In this document: one piece after another, positions 7,013 to 11,015 of the stretch
Position numbering within the stretch: position 1 is the stretch's first letter
How the letters are laid out: each line of letters begins with the position of its first letter
NCBI GenBank assembly: GCA_023248415.1
Contig: JAHFEP010000089.1
Location: 1 to 11,015 of the forward strand
DNA: 11,015 bases
DNA from: Nitrospirota bacterium
GTDB lineage: Bacteria > Nitrospirota > CAKKRA01 > 9FT-COMBO-42-15
Direction of reading: 5' to 3'
Made by a program: the position numbers and the translations under genes
Notes under the pieces: generated by a model
Databases searched by the model: none
What the model was told of the DNA's origin: nothing
Seen by the model: only the letters and a program-made list of their open reading frames with translations

Positions 7013-7956
7013 GTCTTTACCCCCTTCTCCTCTGTAACAAGCTTTATGAATATATCCTCAAGGCTCATCTCAACAGACCGCATCTCATGCAATCCCCATC
7101 CGTTCTTTATAATAAGCTCAGGCAGAACCTTTCTGTTTTCATTCCCCTTCTCCAGCTCAACAATATAGTCTGTCACACCGTTGCTTGTCTCCTTTTTCTC
7201 AATCATCTTCACACCCTTTACCTTATTTAATTCCTTCACAACATTCACAGCAGGGCCTTCTATCTTAAAGAATATCCTCGCTGCTTTTTGAATCTGGTTT
7301 GTAAGATTATGCGGTGTATCAACTGCAATAACCCTTCCTTCATTAATAATAACAACCCTCTGGCAGGTCATGCTGACCTCTGGAAGTATATGTGTGCTGA
7401 GAATTACAGTGTGCCTCCCTGCAAGATTCTTTATCAACTGCCTTATCTCTATTATCTGTTTTGGGTCAAGGCCTATTGTGGGTTCATCAAGGATTAGGAC
7501 TTCAGGGTCATTGATTAATGCCTGCGCAAGGCCGACCCTCTGCCTGTATCCTTTGGAAAGCTCGCCAATGAGTTTTCCTGCCATGTGGGTTATGCCGCAG
7601 TCACCCATTACCTTACTGACCTTTGTTTTTATATCCTTTGCGCTAACACCCTTTATCCTGCCTACAAAGGTAAGATAGTCGGTTATCTCCATATCCTTGT
7701 ATAGCGGGACATTCTCTGGAAGGTAGCCGATTCTCTTTTTAACCTCCAGCGAATTTTCAAAGACATCATATCCTGCGACTGTTGCCTTTCCAGATGTTGC
7801 TGGAAAAAAGCAGGTTAATATCCTCATAGTGGTTGTCTTGCCTGCGCCATTTGGACCAAGAAAACCGAGTATCTCGCCTTTTTCTACTCTAAAGTTAATA
7901 CCTTTAAGGGCATTATATGAGCCGTATGTCTTTGTAAGATTTTCTACCTCTATCAT
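7009..7956 (-). CDS. ABC transporter ATP-binding protein (GldA/CcmA-like)
   Basis: A complete 315-residue ATPase. It shows Walker A GPNGAGKTT (34-42), the signature LSKGYRQRVGL (133-143), Walker B VLILDEP (153-159), a D-loop IGLDP, and the switch histidine in STHILPE (His189). At the Q-loop position there is Glu81 in YLPENVPLY; Glu here is common in the GldA/CcmA subgroup. Residues after about 215 form the extra C-terminal domain typical of ATPases serving ABC-2 permeases. It powers the neighbouring permease from the cytoplasmic side. It starts 2 bases after the stop of the CXXCH protein gene, with the purine-rich GAGAGGGG in that gene's end as the likely ribosome-binding site. Confidence 0.95.
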   Translation of the reverse strand: MIEVENLTKTYGSYNALKGINFRVEKGEILGFLGPNGAGKTTTMRILTCFFPATSGKATVAGYDVFENSLEVKKRIGYLPENVPLYKDMEITDYLTFVGRIKGVSAKDIKTKVSKVMGDCGITHMAGKLIGELSKGYRQRVGLAQALINDPEVLILDEPTIGLDPKQIIEIRQLIKNLAGRHTVILSTHILPEVSMTCQRVVIINEGRVIAVDTPHNLTNQIQKAARIFFKIEGPAVNVVKELNKVKGVKMIEKKETSNGVTDYIVELEKGNENRKVLPELIIKNGWGLHEMRSVEMSLEDIFIKLVTEEKGVKT

Positions 7957-7958
7957 CC

Positions 7959-8507
7959 TTACTTACCCCTCTCTCCATCCTTTTTGGGCTGCTGTATATC
8001 ATCAAACACCTCTTTATAGGTGCCGGGTGCGCTTTTCCCCCTCAGCGCTGCCTCTATCCTCCTGTTTTCAACAGGTGTATCAAGGAGCTTCAGCAATGCC
8101 TTGTCATTCTCTAATAATTTTATTAAATCCTTCTTATTCCAGCCATCCTCCCAATTCCCAATCAGGGCATTCCAGACCTGGGCAATGGCAACTGCATCTG
8201 CATCTGTCATTTGGAATACTTTTTGTTCAGGAAATTTTTTCTCCCAGAGAGTAACAAAAGCCTTCATATTATGAACAACAACTATCAAGGGAGGACCGCA
8301 TCTGAAACAGTACTTTGTAACCTTGTCAAGTTCGTGGCATCTGGAACATCTCACGGCTGCAAGCTGCTCTGCCTCGTGGGGGGAATACTCAATATAGCCC
8401 AGGGATTTTGCCTTTTCAATTATTTTTCCGCCGTAGCTCCCAGGGACAAAGGCCGCCAATATTCCAATTATTACAATAATTCCAATAATTATTAATATGC
8501 GCCTCAT
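7959..8507 (-). CDS. Membrane-anchored single-CXXCH protein, probable c-type cytochrome
   Basis: The 182-residue protein begins with MRR and one hydrophobic helix (about 4-22), predicting an N-terminal anchor or signal with the rest in the periplasm. A CSRCH heme-binding motif lies at 54-58, and a second pair, CFRC, at 67-70 is followed by Gly rather than His. Downstream, QMTDADAVAIAQVWNAL (99-115) resembles the Met-ligand and final helix of class I cytochromes c, with Met100 as candidate axial ligand. A charged C-terminal tail of about 65 residues has no recognised domain. The alternative is a four-Cys zinc ribbon, because CxxC-x9-CxxCG also fits that fold, but periplasmic export and the C-terminal helix favour heme. 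It is the first gene of the ABC operon, with GGGGAGG about 10 bases before its ATG. Its link to the transporter is unknown. Confidence 0.72.
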   Translation of the reverse strand: MRRILIIIGIIVIIGILAAFVPGSYGGKIIEKAKSLGYIEYSPHEAEQLAAVRCSRCHELDKVTKYCFRCGPPLIVVVHNMKAFVTLWEKKFPEQKVFQMTDADAVAIAQVWNALIGNWEDGWNKKDLIKLLENDKALLKLLDTPVENRRIEAALRGKSAPGTYKEVFDDIQQPKKDGERGK

Positions 8508-8571
8508 ATATAAAAATCCTCCCCTTTTAAACTGGGTAAGCCTGAATATCTGTTTGAAGACTGAATTATTA

Positions 8572-8600
8572 AATTAACATTTTTTTATGAATACTGTCAA
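8572..8600 (-). promoter_or_regulatory. Candidate promoter of the seven-gene ABC operon
   Basis: On the minus strand a perfect TTGACA (8595-8600) is followed by 17 bases and TTAATT (8572-8577), inside a very AT-rich stretch that offers other possible -10 boxes (TAATTT one base further). It lies between the upstream terminator and the ATG at 8507, giving a leader of about 60 bases. The -35 is convincing; the -10 is not. Confidence 0.45.
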
Positions 8601-8614
8601 CAGGTTTTATAGAT

Positions 8615-8651
8615 AAAAAAAAGGGGCACGATTGAGAACCAAATCGTGCCC
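8615..8651 (-). terminator. Rho-independent terminator of the cytochrome operon
   Basis: A 10-base-pair stem (GGGCACGATT at 8624-8633 with AATCGTGCCC at 8642-8651) around an 8-base loop is followed on the minus strand by eight Ts (8615-8622). It lies 53 bases past the stop of the last cytochrome gene. The other side reads CCC then TTTTATTTT, so it could also stop rightward transcription. Confidence 0.88.
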
Positions 8652-8669
8652 TTTTATTTTCTACTGTAA

Positions 8670-8689
8670 GGGCACATTGCAATGTGCCC
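8670..8689. repeat. Perfect 20-base palindrome, REP-like element
   Basis: GGGCACATTG (8670-8679) is followed immediately by its exact reverse complement CAATGTGCCC, flanked by GTAA and by CTGC. There is no loop sequence and no T-run, so it is unlike an ordinary terminator. It sits between the last cytochrome stop and the true terminator. Short palindromes of the form GTAGGGGC...GCCCCTAC are, from memory, common dispersed repeats in genomes of this kind. Confidence 0.6.
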
Positions 8690-8703
8690 CTGCTTTAATT
8701 AAT

Positions 8704-9534
8704 CTATTTTGCTACCTTGCGATTGCCGCCCTCAATAGAATATCCGCCGACTAAACCGCCGCCGCGTCCGCCAAGCTGTGCTTCAATGAGTTCTTGAAGT
8801 TCCTTAAACTCAGCGCTCTTGCTTGCATTAAGAGGTGTAACATCACTTGGAGATGCTGTGTAAGGAGCATCTGAGATTGCCCTTAAGAATGACACAACAT
8901 TCCAGATATCCTGATCCTGAAGGACATTGCCCCATGCAGGCATTGCATCTGCCAATTCAACTGCAACACCGCCGCCTTTGATTACACCAAAGAGCTGAGT
9001 ATTTGTCCTCTTATTCATGTAGTCGCCCTTTGTTAACGGTCTTGGCCTTGGGTCCATCTCTATTGCATTTGGGCCATCACCCTGACCTTGCCAGCCGTGG
9101 CATGATACGCAATAAAAATAGTACCAGTGCTTGCCCTGATTTGGGTCAGCGCCTGCAACCGCTGTATTATACTTTCCTGACCATGTATTAACCCACTGGT
9201 CCCGTGCATCTGCCTCATTTAGCTTATCCACTGTTTTCTTTCTGTCCCAGAGCTCAGTCTTGCCTGTTGCCTTAGCATAGCCGCTGTCAACAGATTCAAC
9301 GGTTGCCTTTGGGTTCCTTTTGCCTACGCCTGTAAGATAGTCATAACCCTTAACCCCGTAGGTTGTTCCTCCCTTACCCTCTAACATGTTAATTGACTCT
9401 TTGCCATAGTTATCCCTTGCCTTCATTAGAACATCATCAGGCTGAACAGGCCTCTTCTCCTCTGCTGCAATTGATAATGTTGCAGCAAATAAAACCATTA
9501 CCACTAATACTGCTACTTTCATCAAACTTTTCAT
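8704..9534 (-). CDS. Periplasmic monoheme c-type cytochrome with unusual N-terminal region
   Basis: The 276-residue product has a Sec signal peptide (about 1-24, ending SIAA). A region of about 110 residues with no recognised domain follows, containing YGVKGYDYLTGVGKRNP and DQWVNTWSGKYNTAVAG. Next comes a class I cytochrome c domain with CVSCH (142-146), GQGDGPNA, and the probable Met ligand in DAMPAWGNVL (Met198), closing with DIWNVVSFLRAI. The C-terminus is charged, then glycine-rich (GGRGGGLVGG). The domain is the Cytochrome_CBB3 type seen in many soluble electron carriers. The ATG at 9534 has GGAGGG seven bases upstream. It is the last gene of the three-cytochrome unit, 44 bases after the small cytochrome. 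Probable role: periplasmic electron transfer, perhaps as a subunit of a larger complex given its extra N-terminal region. Confidence 0.85.
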   Translation of the reverse strand: MKSLMKVAVLVVMVLFAATLSIAAEEKRPVQPDDVLMKARDNYGKESINMLEGKGGTTYGVKGYDYLTGVGKRNPKATVESVDSGYAKATGKTELWDRKKTVDKLNEADARDQWVNTWSGKYNTAVAGADPNQGKHWYYFYCVSCHGWQGQGDGPNAIEMDPRPRPLTKGDYMNKRTNTQLFGVIKGGGVAVELADAMPAWGNVLQDQDIWNVVSFLRAISDAPYTASPSDVTPLNASKSAEFKELQELIEAQLGGRGGGLVGGYSIEGGNRKVAK

Positions 9535-9578
9535 TCTTCTTACCCTCCTCTCTTAATTTTGAGTTTTCTTATTAATCT

Positions 9579-9944
9579 CTATTTAAACTTACAGTTACAC
9601 AACTTACTCAGATGAACTACAAGCTCCTTTACCTCTGCATCCGTAAGCACCTTGCCCCATGGCGGCATCATGGTTGACTTGCTTGTAGCAGCTCCCCCGT
9701 CCCTTATAACATTTTCCACATCAGAGACAGTAAGCTTTGCCATCTCAGCAGTATCTGTATGATTTTTTGGATTGACAGGCTGGTCAGGGGTTGCATTCAC
9801 GCCATTCCCTTTACCTGTTAATCCATGGCATTGGGCGCAGTACCATTTATAATTCTCATCAGCGCTAACAGCAAAGGATTGCCTAACACTGATTAACATT
9901 ACTACAAACAATACTGCTAAAGCAAAAACTGTCATTCTCCTCAT
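9579..9944 (-). CDS. Small periplasmic class I cytochrome c
   Basis: The 121-residue product has a signal peptide (about 1-25, after MRRMT) and a single class I cytochrome domain. CAQCH (36-40) is followed by GLTGKGNGVNA, the middle Asn-Pro-Lys-Asn stretch, and MMPPWGKVLTDAEVKELVVHL, in which Met93 is the likely axial ligand. It closely parallels the heme domain of the next gene. The C-terminus carries an unusual Cys-Asn-Cys (116-118) just before the end. The ATG at 9944 has AGGAGAG about ten bases upstream; an in-frame ATG three codons later is possible but would trim the basic start of the signal peptide. It follows the diheme cytochrome by 41 bases and is probably a soluble electron shuttle. 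Confidence 0.9.
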   Translation of the reverse strand: MRRMTVFALAVLFVVMLISVRQSFAVSADENYKWYCAQCHGLTGKGNGVNATPDQPVNPKNHTDTAEMAKLTVSDVENVIRDGGAATSKSTMMPPWGKVLTDAEVKELVVHLSKLCNCKFK

Positions 9945-9985
9945 CTTTATCTATCTCTCCTTTCAAGCCTTACGCTCAAGGCGAT

Positions 9986-10663
9986 TTATTTGAAGGTTGT
10001 TATGTATTGAGCTGCTGCCTTCATATCATTATCGTTCAGGATGCCATCATAAGTGGGCATTCTCTTTACAGGGATTAATGCCTTTGGATTCTTTAAATAA
10101 GCATAGATAAAATCCCCTTGAAGTCTTTTGCCTGCATCAACAAAGCTCGGCGCGCTCATACCGCCAAAAAGCTTCCCTGCCTTCGTATATGAATGACAGC
10201 CATAGCAACCCTGCTTCTTCTCAAATACAATCTTGCCCTGGATATTTGGTTTTCCATCCTCAACTACACCCTTTACTACATCCTTTGATGTAAGTGTCAT
10301 CAGATACTCAGTAACATCTGCTGCTTCCTTATCAGAGAGCTTACCGTGATTTCCAGCATTTTTCTTCTCAATTGAATTGTATTCCATTGGCCTTATTGGT
10401 TTCGGTGATTTTAACCAGCCTACGAGCCAATCCTTTTTGAATTTGCTGCCTGCAAACCATAGATCAGGTCCTTTACGCTTCAGCTTATCCTCAAATGTTT
10501 TATCTGTATTCGGTCCTGTTGTCAAATGGCAGCTACCACAGTTTTTTGATGTAAAAGCGCTCTTCCCCTCTGCTGAACCTGCCTTTGCCTGATAAACTCC
10601 CACACTAAAAACCATTGACAGAACAACTATTGCTGCTGCAAAAAGCCTTGTAAATCCTTTCAT
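9986..10663 (-). CDS. Periplasmic diheme c-type cytochrome
   Basis: The 225-residue product has a signal peptide (about 1-28, ending YQAKA) and two cytochrome c modules. The first has CGSCH (42-46), a long insert with PDLWFAGSKFKKDWLVGWL, and Met93 in RPMEYNSI as possible axial ligand. The second has CYGCH (153-157), APSFVDAGKRL with FIYAYLKNP, and Met202 in RMPTYDGIL, ending in the usual QYITTF helix. The repeated pattern of GPDLW/APSF followed by an aromatic helix and a Pro-Met loop suggests an internal duplication. AGGAG lies seven bases before the ATG. It is the first gene of the three-cytochrome unit and probably a periplasmic electron carrier or a soluble subunit of a respiratory complex; no partner enzyme is in view. 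Confidence 0.9.
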   Translation of the reverse strand: MKGFTRLFAAAIVVLSMVFSVGVYQAKAGSAEGKSAFTSKNCGSCHLTTGPNTDKTFEDKLKRKGPDLWFAGSKFKKDWLVGWLKSPKPIRPMEYNSIEKKNAGNHGKLSDKEAADVTEYLMTLTSKDVVKGVVEDGKPNIQGKIVFEKKQGCYGCHSYTKAGKLFGGMSAPSFVDAGKRLQGDFIYAYLKNPKALIPVKRMPTYDGILNDNDMKAAAQYITTFK

Positions 10664-10838
10664 CCATTAGCTCCTTTCCCTTTTAATTTATTTTGCTATT
10701 TCCTGATTTTTCTTAAGTAAAAAAGCTATTCTTTAAAGTTTTTTCTCCCCCTATTCAAGAAGCTAACAAGAGTATCTCTCCCCTCCCTTCTTAACTTAAG
10801 ATTAGCCGTTTTTGATGTGTCTCTGTTGAAGTGGACAT

Positions 10839-10867
10839 AACATATAACATCCCCCTTTTTTTGTCAA
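10839..10867 (-). promoter_or_regulatory. Probable promoter of the cytochrome operon
   Basis: On the minus strand TTGACA (10862-10867) is followed by a 17-base spacer and TATGTT (10839-10844), a four-of-six match to the -10 consensus. The spacer contains a run of six As and then five Gs, which is unusual. Transcription would start near 10832, giving a leader of about 169 bases before the first cytochrome. The -35 overlaps an inverted-repeat arm. Confidence 0.5.
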
Positions 10868-10895
10868 GCAAAAAAAGAGGCCTTAAATTTTTTAC

Positions 10896-10924
10896 TTGAC
10901 AAGCAAAAGACTTTGATGTATATT
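10896..10924 (+). promoter_or_regulatory. Strong sigma70-like promoter for the right-end gene
   Basis: TTGACA (10896-10901), a 17-base spacer and TATATT (10919-10924, five of six to TATAAT) make this the best promoter match in the window. A start near 10931 gives a leader of about 34 bases to the ATG at 10965. Confidence 0.7.
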
Positions 10925-10964
10925 TTTATCAGATAGTAAAATTTACCAGTTAGGAATAATTACA

Positions 10965-11015
10965 ATGGATGAATTAAAGGATTTTATGGCTGAGTGCAAA
11001 GATAAGGGTGTTAAG
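10965..11015 (+). CDS. 5' end of an unidentified gene, cut by the window edge
   Basis: Seventeen codons are visible, starting MDELKDFMAECKDKGVK, with no stop before the edge. AGGA lies nine bases upstream and a strong promoter about 40 bases upstream, so a real gene start is likely. The fragment is too short to assign a family. The N-terminus is hydrophilic, so there is no signal peptide and the product is probably cytoplasmic. It is divergent from the cytochrome unit and could share its control region. Confidence 0.6.
   Translation, partial: MDELKDFMAECKDKGVK

Larger units (their letters stand above)
10664..10964. other. Divergent intergenic region between cytochrome operon and plus-strand gene
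   Basis: This 301-base gene-free stretch holds two back-to-back promoter candidates (10839-10867 leftward, 10896-10924 rightward). Leftward it leaves a leader of roughly 165 bases before the first cytochrome ATG, AT-rich with several purine-rich patches when read on the minus strand (GGGAGGGGAG and GGGGGAG). I found no convincing riboswitch, tRNA or long hairpin in it. CTTAAG occurs three times in the leader half or its edges without a clear larger pattern. Confidence 0.6.

Noticed and set aside
4687..7956. Naming the ABC genes gldA, gldF and gldG as gliding motility genes
   Set aside because: The subunits resemble that trio, but the same set is widespread in non-gliding bacteria and no other gliding genes are present.
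10794..10838. Short leader reading frame starting MSTSTETHQ on the minus strand ahead of the cytochromes
   Set aside because: There is no Shine-Dalgarno, and its ATG would sit at or before the predicted transcription start.

Overview
The window looks like a low-to-moderate GC (roughly 40%) chromosomal segment of an anaerobic or microaerophilic Gram-negative bacterium. Evidence for this is periplasmic c-type cytochromes with Sec signal peptides, a periplasmic solute-binding protein, good Shine-Dalgarno and sigma70-like signals, and C/G-run palindromic repeats of a kind I associate with Nitrospirota, Schekmanbacteria, anammox Planctomycetes and former Deltaproteobacteria. I cannot fix the phylum from the sequence alone; Nitrospirota-like is my best guess.

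Layout. Ten of the eleven genes are on the minus strand, in two transcription units. The right-hand unit (10663 down to 8704) encodes three exported c-type cytochromes: a diheme protein, a small monoheme class I protein, and a larger monoheme protein with an uncharacterised N-terminal region. It ends at a strong hairpin plus T-run terminator (8615-8651), preceded by a second, perfect palindrome (8670-8689) that looks like a dispersed repeat. The left-hand unit (8507 down to 125) has seven genes with overlaps or gaps of 2 to 25 bases: a membrane-anchored CXXCH protein, an ABC ATPase, an ABC-2 permease, a GldG-like auxiliary protein, a DUF4340 protein, a branched-chain-amino-acid-type binding protein, and a polytopic membrane protein with a central spermidine-synthase-like domain. 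A divergent plus-strand gene begins at 10965 and runs off the right end. It is separated from the cytochrome unit by a 301-base intergenic region with back-to-back promoters.

How the genes work together. The ATPase, permease, GldG-like and DUF4340 genes form the familiar four-gene ABC system (Gld-like, occurring widely in non-gliding bacteria), of unknown substrate. Here it sits between a cytochrome-like protein upstream and two unrelated proteins downstream, an orphan periplasmic binding protein without any permease of its own type and the spermidine-synthase-like membrane protein. That composite operon is the most interesting arrangement seen. The three cytochromes are presumably periplasmic electron carriers, but no terminal reductase or quinol oxidase is present to name their pathway.

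The clearest sequence oddity is that two copies of a C-run/G-run palindromic repeat lie inside the spermidine-synthase-like gene. Both are translated in frame as Pro/Lys/Gly-rich loops (PPFSKGG, PPFTKGG) between predicted membrane helices.
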